Assembly: GCA_026874595.1 (NCBI GenBank)
Contig: JAPPUL010000089.1
Span: forward strand, 496,001 to 560,000
Direction: 5' to 3'
Source: Sipunculus nudus
Lineage: Eukaryota; Annelida; Sipuncula; Golfingiida; Sipunculidae
Length of the DNA stretch: 64,000 bases
Shown here in pieces: positions 30,434-38,094 of the stretch (positions are counted from its first letter, which is position 1; every line of letters begins with the position of its first letter). The notes beneath the pieces were generated by a model, which saw nothing but the letters and a program-made list of their open reading frames with translations, was not told the DNA's origin and made no database searches. The translations under genes were made by a program, and so were the position numbers.

Positions 30434-30839
30434 TTTATTGTATTCATATTATATTGATGTTAACATGGTAAATTTTTAATACAATATTTTTAATACAATA
30501 TTTAAGGTAGTTGAATTATTATTTTGAATTTGATACTAATTTTTATAAATTAGCCTGTTAAGATTGTTTTAGACTATATCCTATATCGCTTACATTGCTC
30601 CGTCATCATTATTTATTCCTTTTAAATCAATAACTTACATTGAATTTTATTAGGAGCAAGCCCCACAGATGTTGGAGATTCTAACACTTGAGTTATTTTT
30701 GAGATATCTTTACTAGGTAGTCTTTTCAAAAATAGACCTAAGTCTCTCAAAGTGCTTTTTAGCCAATGACTAAAACTAGGCTTTGTGATTACTTGAATTA
30801 GATATTTAAGTATTGGTGTAAATGAATAGACCATCTAAA
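30434..30839. other. Intergenic region, no gene recognised
   Basis: AT-rich at first, with a direct repeat of ACAATATTTTTAATAC near 30480-30500. A 70-codon minus-strand ORF (30622-30834) shows no family resemblance and is probably chance or part of a decayed gene. Confidence 0.4.
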
Positions 30840-31245
30840 ACGGCCGGTAACACGGGCAGTGAAGTTAGCGTTGTGAGTAGTTTAATGCACCTGTTCCATC
30901 TGGCGTATCTAACATAACACTTCCTGTAGGACACTTTTGTAACCATCAGCAAATACTTTAAAGTTAGCAGCACCGCGAGGAATAGCAATATGTGATGCAA
31001 GTAATTTAGGTTTACCAGTGTCAAGACATTCTGCTTTTTTAAAATCATCAAAGCGAGCATTAATACCATCTGCAACTTTGTGTAAAAGAGCCATGCGTTC
31101 TACTAGTGGCAAACGCTCCCAAGGACTGTTAAAGCATTACGCGCTGCTGATACTGCCTTATCTACTTCTGTTTTTCCTGCCTCATGCAATATACCTATTT
31201 GTTCATTGGTAGCAGGATTTATATTGTGTCTTTCCAGATTCTGAG
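30840..31245 (-). pseudogene. Aldehyde dehydrogenase N-terminal remnant (2-hydroxymuconic semialdehyde type)
   Basis: Minus-strand pieces read INPATNEQIGILHEAGKTEV then DKAVSAARNAL, a frame change, LPLVERMALLHKVADGINAR then FDDFKKAECLDTGKPK and IPRGAANFKVFADG, a frame change, and L-D-T-P-D-G-T-G-A-L-N-Y. This is the start of an NAD-dependent aldehyde dehydrogenase, closest in memory to HMS dehydrogenases. Everything after about residue 130, including the catalytic Cys, is missing. Confidence 0.75.
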
Positions 31246-31317
31246 CCCTGTATTTTTAGAAAAATCCCTTGTTTTTTAGCTAGTATCAGAGAAAATTAAG
31301 GCTAAATTTCGGATGTG

Positions 31318-32622
31318 TTATAGTACACCGCCATTATTATTTGTATTCCCTATCTGTGAATTATATATCTCCTTATCTAATTGAGCATAAAATTTAGTTG
31401 GAGTATCTTTAAGAAATGTTTTGTATTTTTCTATAATCTTAGCTATCAATAATTCACTAAGATTTGCTACATCTATTACCTCTTCAAAAGTGATCTCTTT
31501 CTCCCCTTTGTGAACAACTTTATTTCTAATACAATACAGCTTCTGTATATGTTTTTTTATATTTATTTTCTCTCCATATTGTAATAAATCTATATCTTTT
31601 AATAATACAGAGGCATATTCTGTTATTGTATTAGCACCAGCTTTTTTCTCTTCATTTGATAAAATACATTCTATAGCCGTGAAATTAAAAAGAATTTTTA
31701 TAGAAGCGTCATTAGACTGTCTGGCTTGTGTCATCCAGTCAAGAGCAATTAATACCTTGCTACTCAACTTTTCTTCATATAGAGTATTGTGATTTAATAG
31801 AATATTTGAAATATCAAAAAAGCCCTTTGACTCTAAGTCTTTTCTAATCTTCTCAGATATTATGTAAGAAACAGAATGCTGGCTAGACACAGGTACTATT
31901 ACTTTACTTCTTTGCACCTTAACGCCTCCTTTACCTGTTTTAGAAGGATAAAAAGGGTGAGGTTCGTAATTATTGTACCTGACGATACAAGAGGCGGTAT
32001 TTGTTTTTAGAAAATATTTACAGTATATTCGGTATAAAGAAACAAAGCCGTTTACAAGTCGCAAAGCTTCATCTTCTACTCTAGATTTAAAACAATTAAC
32101 TTTAACCTGAAAACAAAATGGAACATCACTTTTTAAAAATGCAGTCTTTTCTAATACGTAATTTTTATCAGGCTTTCTTAGAGAACGAATTTCTTTTTGT
32201 GCATCGCATTGTTTTCTTATAGTTATATCCCCAAACGATATACTCTCAATGCCTTCTAAATAAACTATGCGATTTTCTATATAAAGAACGAACTCTTCAT
32301 TTTTAATATCGTTTACTTGTTTTATAAACTCTTCAACAGTATCATTCAAATTGCTTTTAACTAAATCTCTTTTAACTAAATCAATCGTACAATCCCAGAA
32401 AATATGGTCAATATCTTTCATTAAAACCTTAGTTTTTCTTAATTGCTGGCAAACAGTATCAAAAAGAGCGTCGGTTGATGTATTTAACTTTCGTGTAACA
32501 TTATATGAGTGTTCATAAGACATATCCCAGTTAGATATATCCTCTATTCTACAATCTAGAGCTTCTTTAAAACTTTTTAAAGCTTGCTCCTTTATATTCT
32601 TTATATCCTTTTTTTTCAGCAT
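31318..32622 (-). CDS. HEPN (Apea-like) domain protein following HsdM
   Basis: 434-residue cytoplasmic protein. The ATG at 32620-32622 is preferred over an upstream ATG at 32682 because GAGG lies about 9 bases upstream and it starts 4 bases past the HsdM stop. The first 280 residues are not recognised. The C-terminal part (LIALDWMTQARQSND near 291, then A-S-I-K-I-L-F-N-F-T-A-I-E-C-I) resembles Apea-like HEPN domains. R366-N-K-V-V-H371 fits the Rx4-6H motif of HEPN ribonucleases. It takes the place normally held by an HsdS gene. RNase activity is inference; HEPN families also include inactive members. Confidence 0.75.
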   Translation of the reverse strand: MLKKKDIKNIKEQALKSFKEALDCRIEDISNWDMSYEHSYNVTRKLNTSTDALFDTVCQQLRKTKVLMKDIDHIFWDCTIDLVKRDLVKSNLNDTVEEFIKQVNDIKNEEFVLYIENRIVYLEGIESISFGDITIRKQCDAQKEIRSLRKPDKNYVLEKTAFLKSDVPFCFQVKVNCFKSRVEDEALRLVNGFVSLYRIYCKYFLKTNTASCIVRYNNYEPHPFYPSKTGKGGVKVQRSKVIVPVSSQHSVSYIISEKIRKDLESKGFFDISNILLNHNTLYEEKLSSKVLIALDWMTQARQSNDASIKILFNFTAIECILSNEEKKAGANTITEYASVLLKDIDLLQYGEKINIKKHIQKLYCIRNKVVHKGEKEITFEEVIDVANLSELLIAKIIEKYKTFLKDTPTKFYAQLDKEIYNSQIGNTNNNGGVL

Positions 32623-32626
32623 CGTA

Positions 32627-35014
32627 TTAATCCTCTCTATCCCCCGATACATCATCTCTGCCAACGTCGAGGATTTGTGCAATCAAGCCTTCACTTTCTT
32701 GCTCCAGCTGGATGATTTCTGCTCCAACTTCTTCTATATTGCGTAGCGGTTTAGGGCGATAGAAGTATTTATTAAAGTTAATCACATAGCCGATTTTGAC
32801 ACTGTCCATATCAATCCAGGCTTCCTTTACATGCGGTTTTACTTCTCTTAAAAAGTATTCGTAAATATCGTCTTTCAGAGGGACACTCTCGCTATCTCTT
32901 AAATCCAAGGAGGGCTCATAAGTAATAAACTCGTCTTTCTTGTCTGTGATATAGTAACCGTAATCAGCTAGGCTTTCCTCTTTGCATCCGAACTTTTTAA
33001 GCAGTAGTGATAACTTGTTTGGAGTGATTTTCGATTTGCTTTTGATGACTTTTTCTGCTGTCTTGTCATACCAGCTCACGGCGTTTAGAATAGCATTCTT
33101 CTCACTGGCAATTAGCTTAATGCCTTTTGCTTTAAGCTCTTTATCAACAAGTGTTTTGAATTTGTTAAAGTCTGAAAATTCTTGTCTACCCAATTTCATC
33201 ATTAACTGAGTGGCAACATCAACTAGTTTTGCTTGCTTTTGCCATGTCTTTGATTTTAACAGCTTGGTGCGGTTCTTTGAACTCAAAGAAACATTGTTTT
33301 CTTCACACCATTTCAGGATTTCTTTCTCATGGGACTTTAAAACATCGGCTTTGTAAATATCTTCTTCCCATTCAGCATAAGCCCATTCCATTGGCTTCTT
33401 AACTGCTTTATCAAAACGTAAGGTTTCTATACGTTCTTTACTAAAATAAGCCTTTCGACGATCCGGACGCTCTATGTTAATCTTGTAGTAGCCAAAGTCC
33501 TCATTATCAAAAATCTGTGCTGCAATGCCTTCTTCTTCAGCTCCACGTTCTTTTTCCGTAAATTTAAGATACGTTTTTGTTATCTCGGCAACATGCTCAG
33601 GGGCAAGTTCACAGTTTTTCTCACCAAGATTTTTACGTAGCTTGCTAAACAACAAGCTTCCATCAATCAGTTGAATCTTTCCCTTGCGCTGTTCAGGTTT
33701 CCTATTCGATAATAGCCAGATATAGGTGGTTATCCCTGTGTTATAAAAGAGATTGTTAGGAAGTTGGATAATTGCTTCTAGCATATCGTTTTCGATAATG
33801 TATCGGCGTACATTACTTTCTCCCCCGCCTGCATCACCTGTAAACAGACTTGAACCATTGTGAACGGATGCAATTCGAGAGCCTCGGCTATTTTCATTTA
33901 CAGGTTTCATTTTGCTAATCATTTCCATAAGAAATAGAAGCTGTCCATCACTTGAACGCGGGGTTGCATCTACTGTTTCTTCATTGTCCCAATATCCCTT
34001 GAGTTGGATTAAAAAGCGTGGGTCTATAACTTCTTTGCCCTCCTTTATGTATTTGAGGTTAGAAGACCAGCTTTTCCCGTAAGGAGGATTAGAGAGCATG
34101 AAATCAAATTTTGTGCCTGCAAACTCATCTGTTGATAAGGTTGAACCGCTTTTAATATTCGAAGGGTCATTCCCCTTAATCATCATATCTGACTTACAAA
34201 GAGCATAAGTCTCATCGTTGATTTCTTTACCGTATAGGTAAACATCCCCAAGTGCTTTAATATGTCCTTGCTCATCTTTTATGAAGTTTTGTGCTTCCGT
34301 TAGCATACCGCCAGAACCACATGCAGGGTCATAAATTGTCATGACTTGAGGCAGGTTATCTTTAATCGGGTCAAAGATAAGGTGTGTCATCAATTGGATC
34401 ACTTCACGTGGCGTAAAGTGTTCTCCGGCTTCCTCGTTATTCTCTTCATTGAACTTACGGATCAGCTCTTCGAAAACATATCCCATCCCTAGATTAGAAA
34501 GTGGAGGAAGCTTATATCCGTTCGGATCAAACTTCTCATGAGGCGTTAAATTGATATAAGGTGAGACGAATTTTTCAAGAACATCCAAAAGAACATCCTT
34601 TGAAGCCATATGTCTTATTTTCGCCTGCAGTTCAAATTTATTAATTATCTCTTTCACATTCTCACTAAATCCATTTAGATAGTCTACAAAGTTTTGTTGT
34701 AAAATCTGCTGATTGTTTGTCGCTATATTGTAGAGGGTTTTAAGTGTCCATTTGCTGGTATTATAAAAAACGTATCCGGAAGCTTGAATAAGACCTTTTG
34801 GATCAAATTCTGTAACTTCCATATCGTTTTTTTGAAATTCAACTTCTTTTAAAACATTCTCTTTGCTATCCTCAAGAAGCGTGTCTAGTCTTCTTAGAAC
34901 CACCATGGGAAGAATGACATCTCTATACTTTCCGCGAACATAAACATCACGCAAGCACTCATCAGCAATAGACCATATGAATGCAATTAGCTTATTGTGT
35001 GCGGAATGATTCAT
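32627..35014 (-). CDS. hsdM: Type I restriction-modification methylase subunit HsdM (long form)
   Basis: 795-residue N6-adenine methylase. An HsdM N-terminal helical bundle precedes motif I DPACGSGG near residue 229 and catalytic NPPYG near 308, then an N6_Mtase core to about 500. A long C-terminal extension (about 500-795) carries several charged helices and ends with a coiled-coil-like IEEVGAEIIQLEQESEGL. Much longer than the other HsdM in this window (522 residues). No HsdS follows; the HEPN gene does, so target recognition may lie in the extension or come from another HsdS. Intact. Confidence 0.9.
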   Translation of the reverse strand: MNHSAHNKLIAFIWSIADECLRDVYVRGKYRDVILPMVVLRRLDTLLEDSKENVLKEVEFQKNDMEVTEFDPKGLIQASGYVFYNTSKWTLKTLYNIATNNQQILQQNFVDYLNGFSENVKEIINKFELQAKIRHMASKDVLLDVLEKFVSPYINLTPHEKFDPNGYKLPPLSNLGMGYVFEELIRKFNEENNEEAGEHFTPREVIQLMTHLIFDPIKDNLPQVMTIYDPACGSGGMLTEAQNFIKDEQGHIKALGDVYLYGKEINDETYALCKSDMMIKGNDPSNIKSGSTLSTDEFAGTKFDFMLSNPPYGKSWSSNLKYIKEGKEVIDPRFLIQLKGYWDNEETVDATPRSSDGQLLFLMEMISKMKPVNENSRGSRIASVHNGSSLFTGDAGGGESNVRRYIIENDMLEAIIQLPNNLFYNTGITTYIWLLSNRKPEQRKGKIQLIDGSLLFSKLRKNLGEKNCELAPEHVAEITKTYLKFTEKERGAEEEGIAAQIFDNEDFGYYKINIERPDRRKAYFSKERIETLRFDKAVKKPMEWAYAEWEEDIYKADVLKSHEKEILKWCEENNVSLSSKNRTKLLKSKTWQKQAKLVDVATQLMMKLGRQEFSDFNKFKTLVDKELKAKGIKLIASEKNAILNAVSWYDKTAEKVIKSKSKITPNKLSLLLKKFGCKEESLADYGYYITDKKDEFITYEPSLDLRDSESVPLKDDIYEYFLREVKPHVKEAWIDMDSVKIGYVINFNKYFYRPKPLRNIEEVGAEIIQLEQESEGLIAQILDVGRDDVSGDRED

Positions 35015-35208
35015 TATAACCTCTTTTCGTACTTTGTGGGATGCCCTTAAACTTCGAATAGATTCCTCTTAAACCTGTTGCTACTACAGAACATAAAAGA
35101 AAAAGTGCAAAAGTTCAAGTAAAAACCACTCAATAAACGACATTCATAGACAGCCATTTTAGCTTTTTGCTATACATTTGACCATCATTAGCTTGATGAT
35201 AAAGAAAA

Positions 35209-35990
35209 CATTTTATGGAGAACAGCTTATGTGCTTTTTGAACAAGCTGAAAATCTTTTGAAACTTGTGAGCAGGATGGAATCTAACGCTCTTGAGTATT
35301 TCAACAATAGACATTGCACACAAGAATTCAGCCTGAGCCGCTGTACGGCTGAACGCATGTATTATGTGATTGAGCGATTTGTATAGACAGATGATTAAAA
35401 TCAAAGAAAACAAGCGTTGAGTATTCCATCTGGCAAGTTCCCATCCCTAAAACGATTTGATGCGGATGAATTAGCAGAGTTACAGGTAGCTATTAGCTGC
35501 TTTCGACGTAACAATCTGGAGAAGCCTGCCAATATTCTTGAGAACCTTGCAATTAAGCTAAAAAGCATTGTACGAGCAGAGCAGGCAACAAAGCTAAAGA
35601 GTCATTTAGAAGCTTTTCTTGAAGTCGAAGGTTTTGCGGTCTGTAAGAGCAAAGCTAAAGGGCAAGAGAGCAGTTTTAAATACACTTCGCAATGTCGTCA
35701 AAGTCTGCCTGAAAGTTAAAATCACCTATTAACCTATTCACGAGGAAGAAACATCAGAACGTGTTGCTCCTTACGGGTTTTTATACGCTAAGCGCCACTA
35801 AATGATTGCTTGGTGCTATAAGGGATTTTTAAAGAGTTGATTTACTTGCTAACCGCCGGTGATAAGAGCTAGGCGTTGTCGCACTATGAGAATTATGGAC
35901 TTATTTGGCTTGAGACTTCTTTTTAAAATGCACAGGCACGATGATTGAAATCATATTTATTTCCTAAGCAAATCCGAAAAGTATTTTTAA
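35209..35990 (+). pseudogene. HTH-WYL transcriptional regulator, broken
   Basis: Plus-strand pieces read FEQAENLLKLVSRMES (helix 1), FSLSRCTAERMYYVIERFV (recognition helix of the DeoR-type HTH), a TAG, SIPSGKFPSLKRFDADELAE then LQVAISCFRRNNLEKPA, a frame change, and VAPYGFLYAKRH then MIAWCYKGF from the WYL domain. Stops and frame changes run throughout. WYL regulators often sit in and control defence islands. It points opposite to HsdM and DpnII, which flank it. Confidence 0.7.
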
Positions 35991-36021
35991 TGTTGTTTAA
36001 ATATTTTTAGTGTTTTGTATT

Positions 36022-36945
36022 TTACTTATTCAATAGAAAGCTAAGAATTCCTTTTTCGAGCATTGCAAGATTAAAAAGGTAATTGTTATGATTAAAAGTT
36101 TCGCGCAAAGGCTTTGTTGTTCTTTTCCAACCCATTCCATCAGTTACCCAAAAAAAAGTATATTTTCTATTCAAAACATCAAATAAGTTTCTATATTCTC
36201 CAGCAGTGGATTTTAGCTTTGAACCACCACCGCTGTAAAAGTTTGTTTCAATGATAAATAATTCCTTCCCATTATCAATAACAAAATCATAACGACGAGA
36301 CGATTTATCAACAGGGACATCATAGCCGAGTTTATTTTTTATTTTTTCAGCATTAGCTTCTTTTAAATATTGAAAACTGTTTTTCTGACAAACATCTTTG
36401 ATGAAAACTTCAACAATATTTTCCATTGAATGCCCGCCTCGATTTTTCCTTCCATTACTATCAAGACCAGCCTCAACCCCAATCATGTAATCTACTAAGT
36501 TTTTGATCTTCTTATTAGAAATCAAATGTTTCAAACCTGTTTCTTTTACAAAATGCAAATACTTTTCGATATCTTTATTGGAAATATCTTTTTTAGAAAA
36601 ATCATAGTCCTCATAAACAAGTTTCTTGTTTTGGAAATCTAGGAGGATTTTAAATTTTTTAGTATTCCTTCCGTCTCGCACCACTAAAGCCGGGATAATT
36701 TTTGCAATGCTTGGATTTTCTTTCAATAAAAAATTAAATTCTTTGTCAAAATTATCTTTGCCGATCAAATAATTAAAATTATTTAAAGCAAGTTCAATTT
36801 GCTTGGTATTAGTAAAAACTTTTTCCCAATTAACAAAGTATGACCAAATTGTATTACTTGGTTTCAAACTTGACATTAGAAAATCAAAAACTTGATCTTC
36901 TGTATTACAGTTTAGTGCTGTTTTGTAAAAAGATAAATTTTTCAT
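36022..36945 (-). CDS. DpnII-family type II restriction endonuclease
   Basis: 307-residue endonuclease. The family-diagnostic block GLDSNGRKNRGGHSMENIVE is at residues 160-179. RRYDFVI followed by IETNFYSGGGSKLKSTA gives a PD-(D/E)xK-like active site with D220 and E233. DpnII-type enzymes cut unmethylated GATC in double-stranded DNA; that specificity is inferred from family. It starts 5 bases past the stop of an adenine methylase on the same strand. Length is normal and no break is visible. Confidence 0.9.
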   Translation of the reverse strand: MKNLSFYKTALNCNTEDQVFDFLMSSLKPSNTIWSYFVNWEKVFTNTKQIELALNNFNYLIGKDNFDKEFNFLLKENPSIAKIIPALVVRDGRNTKKFKILLDFQNKKLVYEDYDFSKKDISNKDIEKYLHFVKETGLKHLISNKKIKNLVDYMIGVEAGLDSNGRKNRGGHSMENIVEVFIKDVCQKNSFQYLKEANAEKIKNKLGYDVPVDKSSRRYDFVIDNGKELFIIETNFYSGGGSKLKSTAGEYRNLFDVLNRKYTFFWVTDGMGWKRTTKPLRETFNHNNYLFNLAMLEKGILSFLLNK

Positions 36946-36949
36946 AGTA

Positions 36950-37807
36950 TTATTTTTTATTATGTTTAGTTTGCATATTTTTGTTCAACTGCTCAAATCT
37001 CTTTATTGATAAATCAAGATATTCTTTTTCGTTATCAATACCTATAAACTTCCTTTCAAACATATAAGCCGCTAAACCCGTAGTAGAACTTCCCGTAAAC
37101 GGGTCTAAAATCAAATCACCTTTATTTGTACTTGCTAAAACAATTCTTTTTAATAATTCTAACGATTTTTGTGTTGGATGTTTCCCGAACGTTTTTTCAA
37201 TTCTTTGAGGTGTATTTATCGCCCAAACACTTCGCATCTGCTTTCCTTTCTCGTGAAGAATTTCATAACATTCACTTTTTCCACAATGTTTACATTTAAT
37301 TTCTTTCTGATAGTTATTCTCCCATTCAACCATAGTTTTATAGTTGAAAGTGTGTTTTGCTTTTTTTTCTTTTCTAGCCCAAAGTAAAGTTTCATGGCTA
37401 GCGGTAAAAAATCGACAACTTAAATTTGGTGAAGCGTTTGGCTTGAACCATACAATGTCGTTTAAAAAATGAAAATTTTCTAATTCCAAAGCAAAACCAC
37501 ATTGATAAATTGAATGATATGTTCCACTAATCCAAATTGTTCCATGTGGTTTTAGAAGTCGTCGACATTCTTTAATCCATGAAAGATGGAATTCAAAATT
37601 ACTTTTTGTTCCGTTACTAAGGTCCCAGTCTGCTTTTTTTACGTTTACCATTTTTCCGTTTTGACACGTAAACGAACCGCTTGATAAGAAATAAGGTGGG
37701 TCTGCAAAAATCATATCTATAGAATTTGAGGGTAACTGTCTCATTAAAACCAAAGAGTCAGCATCGTATAAAGTAAAATCTAATTTTTTGTAAAATGGTT
37801 TTTGCAT
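36950..37807 (-). CDS. DNA adenine methylase, DpnA-like (beta class)
   Basis: 285-residue methylase. Catalytic DPPY at 36-39 precedes the SAM motif DPFTGSSTTG at 235-244, the order of beta-class enzymes. The sequence after DPPY (FLSSGSFTCQNGKMVNVKKA) resembles DpnA, the accessory methylase of DpnII systems that protects GATC. Residues 172-180 (CKHCGKSEC) form a small Cys cluster that could bind zinc. No Dam-like DpnM gene is present beside it. Upstream of the nuclease in one operon, as expected for protective expression first. Confidence 0.88.
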   Translation of the reverse strand: MQKPFYKKLDFTLYDADSLVLMRQLPSNSIDMIFADPPYFLSSGSFTCQNGKMVNVKKADWDLSNGTKSNFEFHLSWIKECRRLLKPHGTIWISGTYHSIYQCGFALELENFHFLNDIVWFKPNASPNLSCRFFTASHETLLWARKEKKAKHTFNYKTMVEWENNYQKEIKCKHCGKSECYEILHEKGKQMRSVWAINTPQRIEKTFGKHPTQKSLELLKRIVLASTNKGDLILDPFTGSSTTGLAAYMFERKFIGIDNEKEYLDLSIKRFEQLNKNMQTKHNKK

Positions 37808-37925
37808 AATTAATTTATAAATTCATTAATAGAAATATCCAAGCTTTTGGTTATGTTAGCAGCATTTTGGATTGTTGGTATATTAATAATACTAGACTTA
37901 GTGTTTAAAAAAGACAAAATTGTGA
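37808..37925 (-). pseudogene. Possible XRE-type HTH remnant upstream of the methylase
   Basis: The minus strand ends with I-P-T-I-Q-N-A-A-N-I-T-K-S-L-D-I-S-I-N-E-F-I-N and a TAA just before the methylase ATG. This resembles the last two helices of XRE/C-protein regulators, which often precede type II systems. The N-terminal recognition helices are absent, so if real it is a remnant. Evidence is one short stretch. Confidence 0.3.
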
Positions 37926-37990
37926 ACAAAAAGTAAAAAAAGTGCAGATAAAAATTCTCTATTTTGTTTTAGTATTTTGGTTTAGTAGAA

Positions 37991-38026
37991 GGGAAGGTGA
38001 GAGGGAAGGTGAGAGGGAAGGTGAGG
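37991..38026. repeat. 12-bp tandem repeat, three copies
   Basis: GGGAAGGTGAGA repeated twice, then GGGAAGGTGAGG. It lies in the gap between the methylase start and the hsdR 3' end and stands out by its purine content in an AT-rich setting. It may affect transcription from hsdR into the DpnII operon or simply reflect slippage. Confidence 0.8.
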
Positions 38027-38094
38027 ATGAATGCAGATCATATAGAAAAGGATTCAACAGCTCAAAATATTACCTTGCAAAATATTAAGATATT

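Noticed and set aside
30622-30834. 70-codon minus-strand ORF as a gene
   Set aside because: No family resemblance, not in frame with the aldehyde dehydrogenase remnant, no ribosome site.
32623-32682. Upstream ATG for the HEPN gene at 32682
   Set aside because: It would overlap the HsdM end by 56 bases and has no ribosome site, whereas ATG 32620-32622 has GAGG at proper distance.
37991-38026. CRISPR array
   Set aside because: The units are contiguous 12-mers without spacers.
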